Translations under genes and position numbers: made by a program
Assembly (NCBI RefSeq): GCF_000337795.1
Contig: NZ_AOLP01000002.1
Coordinates: 95,616-159,615, forward strand
Direction: 5' to 3'
Length of the DNA stretch: 64,000 bases
Source: Haloferax denitrificans ATCC 35960
GTDB taxonomy: Archaea; Halobacteriota; Halobacteria; Halobacteriales; Haloferacaceae
The notes under the pieces: model-generated
What the model saw: only the letters and a program-made list of their open reading frames with translations
Told to the model about the DNA's origin: nothing
Databases searched by the model: none
Shown: in pieces, positions 37,882 through 45,351 of the stretch
Layout: the number at the start of each line of letters is the position of its first letter
Numbering within the stretch: the stretch's first letter is position 1

Positions 37882-38475
37882 ATGATCGGATTCCCATCCC
37901 CCTTTGGTGGTTCCAGCGACGACAGCGGTCTGTTCGACGAATACGACGAGTTCGTTCCAGAACACCTTCCTCAGCCGGGGGTGTTCCTCAAAGGCCACCG
38001 TGTACTCACCGACGGTGAACACGTCACCTTTCATAAACTCACGCAAGAACTGTTCGAGGAACGAAAAGTCTATGACATGACGTTCAATTACAACTTGGCG
38101 CGTTTGAACCTCGATACTCGCCACAAAAGCGCCGGCTACCGATATGCGGAAGAGTCGGACGACCAGTCCGTGCTCCGGGCCGAATTCACGCCCACGACCC
38201 CGTTCTGTCCGCAGACGCACACACTCACGATTGGTTCGTTCCGTGCGTGGAACGGCCTCTCAGACCGTCATGACTACGATCTCGTTCGGGTTCGGGCTGC
38301 ACGGATGCATCACCAGAGCGATGCAATCAACGATCAACTCGAAGAACTAGAAGAGAAGTTTCTCTCGACTGGGTCTGTCACGTACGTTCCCGACGGAGAC
38401 GTCGGTTCTACCCCGATGGAACGCGCGAAGCAGAACGAACGGCCGAGCCGTGGCGGTCCAAACGCCTCCTTCTGA
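37882..38475 (+). CDS. Conserved-looking haloarchaeal protein next to nirK
   Basis: 197 residues from MIGFPSPFGGSSDDSG. No signal or membrane span. A central RAEFTPTTPFCPQTHTLTIGSFRAWN has a single Cys in a context that reminds me of DUF59/MIP18-type Fe-S assembly proteins, but the match is weak. C-terminal helix EELEEKFLSTG. It follows nirK with its own weak operator, so it may assist copper or Fe-S enzymes of the pathway. Function not recognised. Confidence 0.6.
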   Translation: MIGFPSPFGGSSDDSGLFDEYDEFVPEHLPQPGVFLKGHRVLTDGEHVTFHKLTQELFEERKVYDMTFNYNLARLNLDTRHKSAGYRYAEESDDQSVLRAEFTPTTPFCPQTHTLTIGSFRAWNGLSDRHDYDLVRVRAARMHHQSDAINDQLEELEEKFLSTGSVTYVPDGDVGSTPMERAKQNERPSRGGPNASF

Positions 38476-38586
38476 GAAGGGTCTCGTAGCCGATCGGTCG
38501 AACGGTGATACGTCGGTTGCTCGCGGGGTCCGGGTCCTTACAGATTCGGGCCAATCGTTTTTGGCACTGGTCCCTTCGTTCAACGT

Positions 38587-39087
38587 ATGACCGACCTGAG
38601 ACGCCACAGAATTCCAGACAATGTTAAAACGGGCGGATGGACGCTCGCCGTAACCGGAACTGTAGACACGCCACTCGAACTCTCTCGACGCAGCTTCGAT
38701 TCGTACCCCACTGAAACGTTCGAAGGCGACTTCGTCTGTGACGAGGGATGGGTCGCCGAAGACCTCACGTGGCGCGGCGTCCGCGTCAAGCGACTCTTCG
38801 ACCACGCTGGTCTCCCAGAGACCAGCCGGTACGGACTGGTCCGTTCGATGGATGGGGAATACGCCTGTTCGTTTCCCCTGAATCGGCTTGCAGAGTCGGT
38901 GCTCGCGTTCGAACTCGGTGGTGAGCCACTTGACACCGAACACGGTGGTCCGGCACGGTTGGTTCCGACCACTGACGACCGCGACTGCTGGGAGAGTGTC
39001 AAATGGGTCTCCGAGATCGAAGTGCTGGAACACGTGCCGACAGAGGCCGACACGGCCAAAGAAATCGCGTTGTCTCGCATCGAGTGA
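38587..39087 (+). CDS. Molybdopterin-dependent oxidoreductase domain protein (sulfite oxidase-like)
   Basis: 166 residues covering only the Oxidored_molyb domain. The molybdenum-coordinating Cys is in GDFVCDEGWVAEDLTW, with VRVKRLFDHAGL and EHGGPARLVPTTDDRDCWESVKWV following the YedY/sulfite-oxidase pattern. It is much shorter than full sulfite oxidases and has no Tat signal, so it is probably cytoplasmic. The substrate is unknown; such single-domain proteins are common in haloarchaeal redox regions. Confidence 0.82.
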   Translation: MTDLRRHRIPDNVKTGGWTLAVTGTVDTPLELSRRSFDSYPTETFEGDFVCDEGWVAEDLTWRGVRVKRLFDHAGLPETSRYGLVRSMDGEYACSFPLNRLAESVLAFELGGEPLDTEHGGPARLVPTTDDRDCWESVKWVSEIEVLEHVPTEADTAKEIALSRIE

Positions 39088-39117
39088 GTTCTTTTGGGCA
39101 CAGTCGAGGGGAGATAT

Positions 39118-39202
39118 CTACAGTAGCGTTTGCAAGTCAATGGACACCCGCCCGTCCCACCGCGTACAGTCGGATGTACAACCAGTCAAAACGCTATACA
39201 AT
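39118..39202. repeat. MITE-like element, copy 2
   Basis: Starts ctaCAGTAGCGTTTGCAAGTCAATG, sharing 21 bases with the left end of the copy at 18983. It ends AACCAGTCAAAACGCTATA, the imperfect inverse of its left end. The internal part differs (no perfect hairpin), so it is a diverged relative. Confidence 0.5.
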
Positions 39203-39233
39203 CGCGGACGTATCCCGGAGCGGCGTCGTTCGT

Positions 39234-39536
39234 TCAGTCAACGACGTACGACTGGTGAGCACCGCGAGTCTGCATGTCCACGAAGTGATGTCGCGTCGCG
39301 TCACCGACGGTACCAGCGAAAGAGCCGTGTTCATCATCGCCGTACACCTCGTCGGCACCGCGGAGATCGTGTGCTACGAGTCGGTCCGCGACGTCCGACG
39401 GGACTCCGCTGTCACCCCTGACGTCGACGATCACGAGGCGGTCGGTGAAGCTCTTCGCGAGGAACGCGTCGTCGATGTCGCCGTGAGTTCGTAGTTCGGT
39501 TGTTAACTCGCGGAGCGCAGTTGTTCGGTCGCCCAT
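39234..39536 (-). CDS. Small haloarchaeal hypothetical protein
   Basis: 100 residues from MGDRTTALRELTTELRTHGD. Alternating strands and helices (DRLVIVDVRGDSGVPSDVADRLVAHDLRGADEVYG) suggest a small alpha/beta domain. No family recognised. The frame is open far upstream, but ATG 39536 is supported by a perfect operator 39 bases before it and a TATA-like stretch between. Confidence 0.65.
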   Translation of the reverse strand: MGDRTTALRELTTELRTHGDIDDAFLAKSFTDRLVIVDVRGDSGVPSDVADRLVAHDLRGADEVYGDDEHGSFAGTVGDATRHHFVDMQTRGAHQSYVVD

Positions 39537-39575
39537 CGGGTGATGGTCCGTATCGGTGAGTATAATACTTGTGTG

Positions 39576-39587
39576 CGAACGTCTTCG
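39576..39587. promoter_or_regulatory. CGAA-N4-TTCG operator, hypothetical gene at 39234
   Basis: CGAACGTCTTCG, a perfect match, 39 bases before the ATG at 39536. A tattatac TATA-like run (minus strand) lies between. Confidence 0.6.
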
Positions 39588-39692
39588 GTGCGCCGAATTT
39601 ACGTGTTCAGGTCGCAGCTGAGATTCGGCATGAATTCTCACCACCCTGATTCGCTGGTCAAAACGGGTTTTTTGACCATCTACGTCCCGTGG

Positions 39693-39704
39693 TGGAGATA
39701 TTCG
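39693..39704. promoter_or_regulatory. CGAA-N4-TTCG-type site, gene at 39744
   Basis: TGGAGATATTCG, two bases from consensus, 39 bases before the ATG at 39744. Confidence 0.4.
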
Positions 39705-39743
39705 GGCGAAAACATACGACATCGCACTCAAGACGTTGAGACG

Positions 39744-39980
39744 ATGGAGCTCGAGACGTCATCAACCGGGTTTCAACGGCGTGTCGTTCGTACGGCTGGA
39801 ACGCCGCTCGAGACCCCCACGGCCGGTACTGAGACATTTCGAATCAGTGGGCTGATCGAACGGCAGACACGGGCAGAATTTGGTATTACTACGTCACTGC
39901 CAGAGTTAGATAGTGAGCCCTCTAACCCTCCAAGCGAGAATCACGACGTTACCACGGACCACGAGAGTAGGTATGTCTGA
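39744..39980 (+). CDS. Small hypothetical protein before CGCGG paralog
   Basis: 78 residues: MELETSSTGFQRRVVRTAGTP then GLIERQTRAEFGITTSLPEL and an Asn/Asp/Glu-rich tail. Not recognised. The stop overlaps the start of the following CGCGG-type gene by 8 bases, and the ATG sits at the usual distance from an operator-like site, so it is probably translated and coupled to that gene. Confidence 0.45.
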   Translation: MELETSSTGFQRRVVRTAGTPLETPTAGTETFRISGLIERQTRAEFGITTSLPELDSEPSNPPSENHDVTTDHESRYV

Positions 39981-40281
39981 TCCGTACGCCGGCCGGGAAC
40001 CCGTCACGACACATCGACACGAGCGACCATGGGTTGCCGATCTCGAAACCCCAGACCATGCTCACAATCGGCAACTGACGGTCGCAGAAGCAGTGGACGC
40101 GGTCGAGCAGACGAGTCCCGGTCAGTTTGTAGACCTCGTGACACACGAACGGCACGGCCACCCGTCGTCGTACCTCGATGAGTCAGTGCGTTCAGTAGAG
40201 AGACACGTCGATATCATCGACGAGGGGAGGTGTTCCTGTGGTGGATACGTGACTCGTATCACGGTTAGCTCACCAGATTGA
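39973..40281 (+). CDS. CGCGG-type small protein, paralog 2
   Basis: 102 residues, related throughout to the protein at 26565: HERPWVADLETPDHAHNRQL, AVEQTSPGQFVDLVTHERHGHP, then CSCGGYVTRITV where the paralog has CGCGGYV. The first Cys-Gly step is thus Cys-Ser here. If the family is a radical-SAM-modified peptide, this may be a variant substrate. Coupled to the small gene upstream. Confidence 0.6.
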   Translation: MSDPYAGREPVTTHRHERPWVADLETPDHAHNRQLTVAEAVDAVEQTSPGQFVDLVTHERHGHPSSYLDESVRSVERHVDIIDEGRCSCGGYVTRITVSSPD

Positions 40282-40329
40282 ATGACACGCCGTGGGTCTC
40301 AGTACGCTCGCTTTCCTTGGAGACGTATT

Positions 40330-40992
40330 TCAGTCAGAGAGCACTGAAATTTCGGTTCTCTGTCCGCGGTTACTACGACGGTACTCTTTCAGAACTTGCC
40401 CTTCGGCTCTGTGCAGAATCTCGCTACAGGTCGACTTCGCGATGTTCAGGTCATCGGCGAGGTTCACGAGTGTCGTCCGCCGTGGCGTGTCGTAGTACCC
40501 GCGTTCGATAGCCTCGTTGAGTAACCACTGTTGTCGGTCGGTCAAAACAGAATCCGATTCGACTTCTTGTAGAATGCGTTCGACGGTGTACTGAATCCCG
40601 AATTTGTCGAGCGTCTCTCCGAGGTCAGATAGCGTCTTTTGCGGGATTGTTGCTTCGAGTGACATTTTTCCATCTCGAACCTCGAAAGGCATCTCTAAGG
40701 GAACTCCCGAGTTCTGTAACGAAGTCAGCAACAACGGTGCGTCTGTTTCGACCTGGATACAGCACATCTCTGGGGTAGTTTCGAAGACCGTCAGATCGGT
40801 CACAGAGTCGTACTTTCGAAACTCATCACAGACGGTGTTGGGATCTTCATCAAGTATCTCGATTCGAGCGACCCCAGTCGTCGCGTTCGCAGTAGCCGCG
40901 AGCACGCGGAACCGCGTGTTTGGATAGGCTCGAGATATTTCGCTGATCCAGACTGACTCCGGTACCGTAATCGTGAGTTGTACGTAGGGCAT
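40330..40992 (-). CDS. Bat-type HTH_10 transcriptional regulator
   Basis: 220 residues. The N-terminal half is a sensor-like alpha/beta domain (VQLTITVPESVWISEISRAY) with cysteines at TVCDEF and PEMCCIQ. The C-terminal HTH_10 domain of bacterio-opsin activator relatives reads LTDRQQWLLNEAIERGYYDTPRRTTL and LADDLNIAKSTCSEILHRAEG. This is the size and layout of the haloarchaeal anaerobic regulators NarO and DmsR (knowledge of the family), but the NarO cysteine pattern is not clearly present. It is a candidate for the protein reading CGAA-N4-TTCG sites. Its own upstream region has two near-matches and an iron-box palindrome. Confidence 0.8.
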   Translation of the reverse strand: MPYVQLTITVPESVWISEISRAYPNTRFRVLAATANATTGVARIEILDEDPNTVCDEFRKYDSVTDLTVFETTPEMCCIQVETDAPLLLTSLQNSGVPLEMPFEVRDGKMSLEATIPQKTLSDLGETLDKFGIQYTVERILQEVESDSVLTDRQQWLLNEAIERGYYDTPRRTTLVNLADDLNIAKSTCSEILHRAEGQVLKEYRRSNRGQRTEISVLSD

Positions 40993-41042
40993 GATTTGAA
41001 CCGCCGTTCAGGCGTTTGGTCGCGTTTTCGACCGAGTCGTAC

Positions 41043-41102
41043 CGAACGACTTCACGTACTGTTTTAGGCACACCTAAAAATAGGTTTGTAGGAACATATT
41101 CG
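41043..41102. promoter_or_regulatory. Composite control region upstream of bat-type regulator
   Basis: CGAACGACTTCA (41043-41054, 50 bases before the ATG) and GGAACATATTCG (41091-41102) each differ by one base from CGAA-N4-TTCG. Between them at 41062-41079 lies the perfect 7-4-7 inverted repeat TTTTAGG-CACA-CCTAAAA, which resembles DtxR/IdeR/SirR-type iron boxes. Iron and anaerobic signals may meet here. Confidence 0.55.
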
Positions 41103-41213
41103 GGTTGAGTTTAAGCCACTTAACAGATGACACGATTTTACACGGTGCTCAACTCGGGAAACATCCCGAATACTACGTACTGCGAGAACAGTTCCAGCCT
41201 CCCTCTCGGCGTA

Positions 41214-41942
41214 TTATATGTCCGGATGCGAGTCCGGCTCCTCGGGATGTCGCTCCGAGAAATGGTTACGCATTACTTCCAACGAGCGTCGTTCCCGTTC
41301 GTGGCGGTCCTCCGGAAATACTTCCTCGACACCCGGTGGGATTTCTCGACCACGTTCTGTAAAGTACCCGGCGGGAACGCTCCAATCGAACGCATACGGT
41401 GCGTCGGAATCCTTGAGAAGTCCGACAGCAACTTCTGCTCCGTGGCCGGCAGCGATAGCGGCTTGCAATGGTTTTCCAGCCATTCGTCCGGCTACATAGA
41501 TACCGTCGACACTGGTCCGACCCGAGGAGGTTGCCTCGACAAACTGTTTTCCTTCTTCGGTGACCGTTTCGACCGGAAGTTCTCGCAGATAGTTGAATCG
41601 CCCGGGCGTCGCGACGAGAACTCGCTCACCTCGGTACGCCCATTCGTCAGAGTCGGCCGTTTTGACGACGAAACCGGTCTTTGGATGTCTGTCCACGTCG
41701 ACAACTTCGTTATCGACCCACTCACAGCCCGCCCGTTCGGCCTGCTCTCGCATGAGATCGAGCAGCAGACGAGGATTGACACCGACCGGGAATCCGGGGA
41801 AGTTCTCCAAGTGCGCGTTCCGTCTCAGGATGGACTCGCCGGCGTCGAACACGGCTGTTTTCAGACCTGCGCGAGCTGTGAAGCTACCTGCGGTCCGACC
41901 GGCGATACCGCCACCAATTACGAGAACGTCGTAGTCGCTCAC
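41214..41942 (-). CDS. NAD(P)/FAD-dependent oxidoreductase (thioredoxin reductase-like)
   Basis: 242 residues from a GTG (VSDYDVLVIGGGIAGRTAGSF). FAD-binding GGGIAG at the N-terminus, NFPGFPVGVNPRLLLDLM as in TrxB-like proteins, ATPGRFNYLREL, and a second FAD motif VDGIYVAGRMAGKPLQAAIAAGHGAEVA. The CxxC redox pair and a separate NADPH domain are missing, so it is a short pyridine-nucleotide oxidoreductase of unknown partner. The GTG is chosen because a perfect operator lies 38 bases upstream; the upstream frame to 41981 adds unlike residues. Confidence 0.82.
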   Translation of the reverse strand: MSDYDVLVIGGGIAGRTAGSFTARAGLKTAVFDAGESILRRNAHLENFPGFPVGVNPRLLLDLMREQAERAGCEWVDNEVVDVDRHPKTGFVVKTADSDEWAYRGERVLVATPGRFNYLRELPVETVTEEGKQFVEATSSGRTSVDGIYVAGRMAGKPLQAAIAAGHGAEVAVGLLKDSDAPYAFDWSVPAGYFTERGREIPPGVEEVFPEDRHERERRSLEVMRNHFSERHPEEPDSHPDI

Positions 41943-41980
41943 AACAGACCCGTACGCCCACCGATACAAAACAACTACCA

Positions 41981-41992
41981 CGAATCAGTTCG
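41981..41992. promoter_or_regulatory. CGAA-N4-TTCG operator, FAD oxidoreductase
   Basis: CGAATCAGTTCG, a perfect match, 38 bases before the GTG start at 41942. Confidence 0.6.
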
Positions 41993-42158
41993 GGGTGTGC
42001 CGTCCTCGTCGACTATTTTGAGCTTCCCGTGTGAGCGTGAAGTGACGCTCGTATTCGACTCCGATACGTCGACCAGATTTCCAAACCACCCATATATACG
42101 CGTCCATCGTGTACCCCCAGATGTGAGTGTAGCAGATGCGTGAAAGCCGGTATATCTT

Positions 42159-42170
42159 GTGAATATTCAC
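42159..42170. promoter_or_regulatory. Perfect palindrome at start of HTH gene
   Basis: GTGAATATTCAC, a 12-base perfect palindrome, ends two bases before the ATG at 42173. The position suits autorepression by the encoded regulator. A partial copy (GCGAATATTCAC) is at about 22159. Confidence 0.45.
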
Positions 42171-42172
42171 CT

Positions 42173-42544
42173 ATGTCATCGAATCCGCTTTCCGAGGCCT
42201 TGGGGCCGGGCTTCCAGACGGTGTTTGAAGTATTAGCCAACGAACAGTGTCGAACTATGCTCAAGAATCTCGACCGACCGAAGACCGCGAGCGAACTCGC
42301 CTCGACGTGTGATCTCCCTCGTTCGACAGTGTACCGCAAACTCGAACAGATGGTTGACGCCGGTCTCTTGGTCAAACACGAAGACGGAAGCTCGGAGACG
42401 AGATACACAATCGACTTCGACGAAGTCGTCGTCAGACGCGGGCGGAACGCTCTCGAACTGAATGTCGTCCCGAAGCGGCGTTCAGCGTCAGAGCAGCTCT
42501 CGGAGCTGTGGTCGGGCGTCACGGCACAGACCAAAAGCGACTAA
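42173..42544 (+). CDS. Winged-helix (ArsR/TrmB-like) transcriptional regulator
   Basis: 123 residues from MSSNPLSEALGPGFQTVFEV. Helix-turn-helix: VLANEQCRTMLKNLDRPKTA, then LASTCDLPRSTVYRKLEQMVDAGLLVKHEDGSSETRYTID, a classic winged helix with the wing at EDGSSETRY. The C-terminal part is short with no obvious effector domain. It is flanked by operon-controlled redox genes. Start at 42173 favoured over 42140 by the first helix and the palindrome position. Confidence 0.82.
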   Translation: MSSNPLSEALGPGFQTVFEVLANEQCRTMLKNLDRPKTASELASTCDLPRSTVYRKLEQMVDAGLLVKHEDGSSETRYTIDFDEVVVRRGRNALELNVVPKRRSASEQLSELWSGVTAQTKSD

Positions 42545-42567
42545 TCAGAGAGTTCGTCGGCGACGAG

Positions 42568-42954
42568 TCACTTACTTGAGAGCGATGGTTCGAAGTCACC
42601 TTCCGCCAATCCACGGCGAACCGGGTCGTGTTCGGCATCGGTCGGTGGCGGCGTCGTCACCAACAACACCTCCAATCTCGAATCTTCGTTCGCTCGTACC
42701 CCACGTTTCGTCCCCGCCGGAATGGACACGATGTCACCGGGCGTGACGCGGTGGTCAGTCTCTCCTTCGCGGACGAGTCCGCTTCCAGACCGAACACTAA
42801 CGACGAGGTCGCTCGACGGTGCATGAACGGGGATGAACTGCCCGGGTTTGAAAAAGCCACAAATGACTTTCGTGCGGCCGGTCAGGAACGCCTCGCTGGC
42901 GAAAAATCGGTCTTCGTCGTACGTCCGTTCGGCGTCAAAGTCGACTCGTGGCAT
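42568..42954 (-). CDS. Cupin-domain protein
   Basis: 128 residues. Single cupin barrel: GFFKPGQFIPVHAPSSDLVV with one His, and ETDHRVTPGDIVSIPAGTKRG in motif 2. The opening VDFDAERTYDEDRFFASEAF and the end TPPPTDAEHDPVRRGL match the IS-disrupted gene at 23139, so the two are paralogs. Divergent from the operon at 43046, sharing one perfect operator halfway between the starts. Confidence 0.82.
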   Translation of the reverse strand: MPRVDFDAERTYDEDRFFASEAFLTGRTKVICGFFKPGQFIPVHAPSSDLVVSVRSGSGLVREGETDHRVTPGDIVSIPAGTKRGVRANEDSRLEVLLVTTPPPTDAEHDPVRRGLAEGDFEPSLSSK

Positions 42955-42992
42955 TCGATTGGCTTATCGCGTGTCCGACCGTTCACAATTCC

Positions 42993-43008
42993 CCCGAATA
43001 CATTCGGG
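42993..43008. promoter_or_regulatory. CGAA-N4-TTCG operator serving two divergent genes
   Basis: CCCGAA-TACA-TTCGGG, a 16-base palindrome. Its CGAA-N4-TTCG core (42995-43006) is 40 bases from the cupin ATG (42954) and 39 from the ATG at 43046, symmetric on both sides. Confidence 0.7.
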
Positions 43009-43045
43009 TGGAACTGTTTTACCCTCGACTATCTACAACGAGGTA

Positions 43046-43153
43046 ATGAGCGACGTGCCCACGCAGTCGACAACAAAGCCAAAGGCTAATATTCGAGACC
43101 ACAAGCAGCGTGTTTTCGACTCGAAACGGAAGGTTTCGACTGGTCTCCGATGA
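43046..43153 (+). CDS. 35-residue leader-like small protein
   Basis: MSDVPTQSTTKPKANIRDHK then a basic stretch VFDSKRKVSTG, 35 residues in all. It is unrecognised. Its ATG is at exact operator spacing and its stop overlaps the next gene's ATG (ATGA), so it is probably the first cistron of a leaderless transcript or a translational coupler for the membrane protein. Confidence 0.5.
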   Translation: MSDVPTQSTTKPKANIRDHKQRVFDSKRKVSTGLR

Positions 43154-44364
43154 CAGGAGCGAGCCGAAGTCGGTGGTCGCGGCGATTCATCATCGCGAGT
43201 GCCGTGTTTTTCGTCTGCTGGCGACTCGGTGCAACGGTCGGCATCACCCATCGTGTTGAGGTCATCCTCGCTCTCTTCGGGTTCGTCTCCCACGTTGTCT
43301 TCGGTATGGCCTATCTGTTAGTTCCCTCGTATTTCGGGACGACTCTCTCTACCGACACTATCCCACCAGTCCATTTCGTGGCAGCCACGTTGGGGACTGT
43401 ACTGCTTGCATTCTCTGCAGGTTCGGTCGGTCCGACGTTTGTAGAAACTCTTGGGGCACTCGTTTGGGGGAGTGGTGTTGCAGCGTTCGTCGCTGCGCTG
43501 TTGTGGTCGGTTCGAAACGAGGTCCGACGCGGGGAAACGGGAACGAGTTCTCACAGGGAGAGCTACGAGTGGGTAGACCAGTATGCAAACCGGTATCTCA
43601 TCATCCCGTTCGCCTATCTCGCGGTTGGGTCGTACGAACTACTTGCACGTACGACAATCCTACCAGGGCTCACGGACGGCTATTTTCCGCGAATCACACA
43701 CTTGATAGCCGCGGGGTTCGCAGTCCTTCTCGTTTTCACGCTCGGGGTTCGTCTCAGTCCTCGGTTCCTTGGTGTTCCGGTATCGAAAAAACTCGCCGCA
43801 GTCGTCCTCCCCGCCGGTGCAGTTGGACCAGTATTCGTTGCCGCCGGTCTTGGTGGTGGTCCACTTTTTGTCGCGGGGGCGGTGAGTGAAGCGATAGCGT
43901 TCGTCGGCTTTGCAGCGTTGTATCTCAGTGTGTTCTTCCGGTCAGACCGCCGGCGGGTCGGAACAGAAAGTGTTCTCGCAGGTGTGATTGCTGGTGTTGT
44001 GGGGGTTGCTATCGGTCTTACGATGGCCCTTTGGAGCGTACTTGAAATACCTGCGCTTCCACCGGGGACGCTGGCTGCACACCGTCAACTCAATCTCCTC
44101 GGTTTCCTCGGTCTCGTCATTGTCGGATTTACCTTCCTGTTTTACCCTCCGTCTGCGGGTCGGTTTCGTGGGGCGAGCGAACGGACTGCCCAGCTCATAA
44201 TCGCTGCACTCCTCGCTGGGCTCGTCCTCTCGGTCCTCGGCCGAATCGCTGGTATGTCTCTTGTAAGTGCTCTCGGAAATGTGGTCGCACTCCTGGGGTC
44301 GCTCGGATATGGGTATTTACTAGTAAGCCTCTTGATCGAGATTGGTGCACGTCGCACGCCGTGA
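43150..44364 (+). CDS. NnrS/heme-copper-oxidase-like membrane protein
   Basis: 404 residues, about eleven or twelve membrane spans. Conserved-looking His in helices: LFGFVSHVVFGMAYLLVPSY, PPVHFVAATLGTVL, RITHLIAAGFAVLLVFTLGV and AAHRQLNLLGFLGLVIVGF. The pattern recalls NnrS (a denitrification-linked heme/copper membrane protein) and the protein at 31471, without canonical oxidase motifs. Coupled to a 35-residue gene and expressed from a perfect operator, so it should be induced with nirK/nosZ. Function unproven. Confidence 0.55.
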   Translation: MTGASRSRWSRRFIIASAVFFVCWRLGATVGITHRVEVILALFGFVSHVVFGMAYLLVPSYFGTTLSTDTIPPVHFVAATLGTVLLAFSAGSVGPTFVETLGALVWGSGVAAFVAALLWSVRNEVRRGETGTSSHRESYEWVDQYANRYLIIPFAYLAVGSYELLARTTILPGLTDGYFPRITHLIAAGFAVLLVFTLGVRLSPRFLGVPVSKKLAAVVLPAGAVGPVFVAAGLGGGPLFVAGAVSEAIAFVGFAALYLSVFFRSDRRRVGTESVLAGVIAGVVGVAIGLTMALWSVLEIPALPPGTLAAHRQLNLLGFLGLVIVGFTFLFYPPSAGRFRGASERTAQLIIAALLAGLVLSVLGRIAGMSLVSALGNVVALLGSLGYGYLLVSLLIEIGARRTP

Positions 44365-44432
44365 CCGGAATATCGGTGTGATATCTGTGTCTTTGCAAGC
44401 GGTTGCGGTGGCGCACACATCTTCAGTCGTTA

Positions 44433-44669
44433 CTATTTCAGAGAGATAGTGATGTGCCACTCGTCGTCTTCGACCTGAGTCGTCTGAAACTCACACCCAC
44501 GCCGTTTGAGGACATCGTAGAGTGGGACCGGTTCGAAGCTATTGACAAGAAGAAGTGAGTCACCCGCGCTCAACTCACCGATTGCAGACATGATATGGCC
44601 GAACGGTTCACCGTCTATATCTCTGACATCGAGTCTTTGCGTCTCACCGGTGGTTTCAAAGGAACCCAT
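44433..44669 (-). CDS. Single-domain DUF2249 protein
   Basis: 78 residues: RLDVRDIDGEPFGHIMSAIG and LLLVNSFEPVPLYDVLKRRGCEF, ending WHITISLK. One DUF2249 unit, in which the usual NDHDP is NSFEP and the RH pair is missing, so it is the most diverged of the six units in this window. It carries its own operator. Confidence 0.8.
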   Translation of the reverse strand: MGSFETTGETQRLDVRDIDGEPFGHIMSAIGELSAGDSLLLVNSFEPVPLYDVLKRRGCEFQTTQVEDDEWHITISLK

Positions 44670-44707
44670 ACTGACACATATATCACCAATATCTCTTACT
44701 GTTATGC

Positions 44708-44719
44708 CGATGATGTTCG
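44708..44719. promoter_or_regulatory. CGAA-N4-TTCG-type operator, DUF2249 gene
   Basis: CGATGATGTTCG, one base from consensus, 38 bases before the ATG at 44669. The same 12 bases recur at 57249. Confidence 0.55.
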
Positions 44720-44771
44720 GACGCCCTGACGGTGTTCAGTATCTGATCGACTATCGCACCAGTACTCGTCT

Positions 44772-45053
44772 TCAATCGTCGTCTATGTACAACGAGTGAG
44801 CAATAACAGCAAATCCGGTGACGGTGAGTGCACTTTCAAGTGCCTGTGCATGGTCAAAGGAAAGGGGCGTCAATTGGTGGACGACACCCGCGAGGAGTGA
44901 CCCAAACGTGACGAACGCGAACCCGACACAGAGCGACCGAAGCGCCGGTGTTCCTCGTTGCTTGAATGCCTGAAACGTCACGAAAGTCACCAGTCCGCCG
45001 AGGAGTAACGTTGCCGTCTTCATCCCGACAACGGCGAGTGCAAGTCCATTCAT
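44772..45053 (-). CDS. Small DUF7521-like membrane protein
   Basis: 93 residues with three hydrophobic spans: GLALAVVGMKTATLLLGGLV, then LCVGFAFVTFGSLLAGVVH, then SALTVTGFAVIAHSLYI. This matches the general plan of the haloarchaeal DUF7521 family (from memory). Such proteins are often beside regulators of the ArsR type. Role unknown. Confidence 0.65.
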   Translation of the reverse strand: MNGLALAVVGMKTATLLLGGLVTFVTFQAFKQRGTPALRSLCVGFAFVTFGSLLAGVVHQLTPLSFDHAQALESALTVTGFAVIAHSLYIDDD

Positions 45054-45270
45054 GGTTGTATTACTCCTCCACCGGACACCGGTGACCCACCGCTAGTGAA
45101 ACGTACATGATGGGTGTACCAGTTAGTAGTCGCAATGACCGGTACGGTTCGGGTATCGTAATACGAGTCTCGTGTCATGTTCTTACTTGTCGTTAACGTC
45201 GCGCCACCAGCTCGTAGCGGCGGCGCATTCCTGGATGGTGGTGAGACCGTAAGCCGACTAAGCTCCGCGC

Positions 45271-45282
45271 CGAACATATTCG
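45271..45282. promoter_or_regulatory. CGAA-N4-TTCG operator, halocyanin-nos operon
   Basis: CGAACATATTCG, a perfect match, 69 bases before the halocyanin ATG at 45352. The larger distance suggests a short 5' leader for the nos operon. The rest of 45054-45351 shows nothing else that I can name. Confidence 0.6.
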
Positions 45283-45351
45283 TTCTAATCTCCGCTGTCT
45301 GGAACCGGCTGTACCGTATAACAGCGATAGTGAGAGAGGTACAGGTGTACG

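Noticed and set aside
41127..42143. 338-residue plus-strand frame
   Set aside because: Antisense of the FAD oxidoreductase with its Rossmann motif; no family features.
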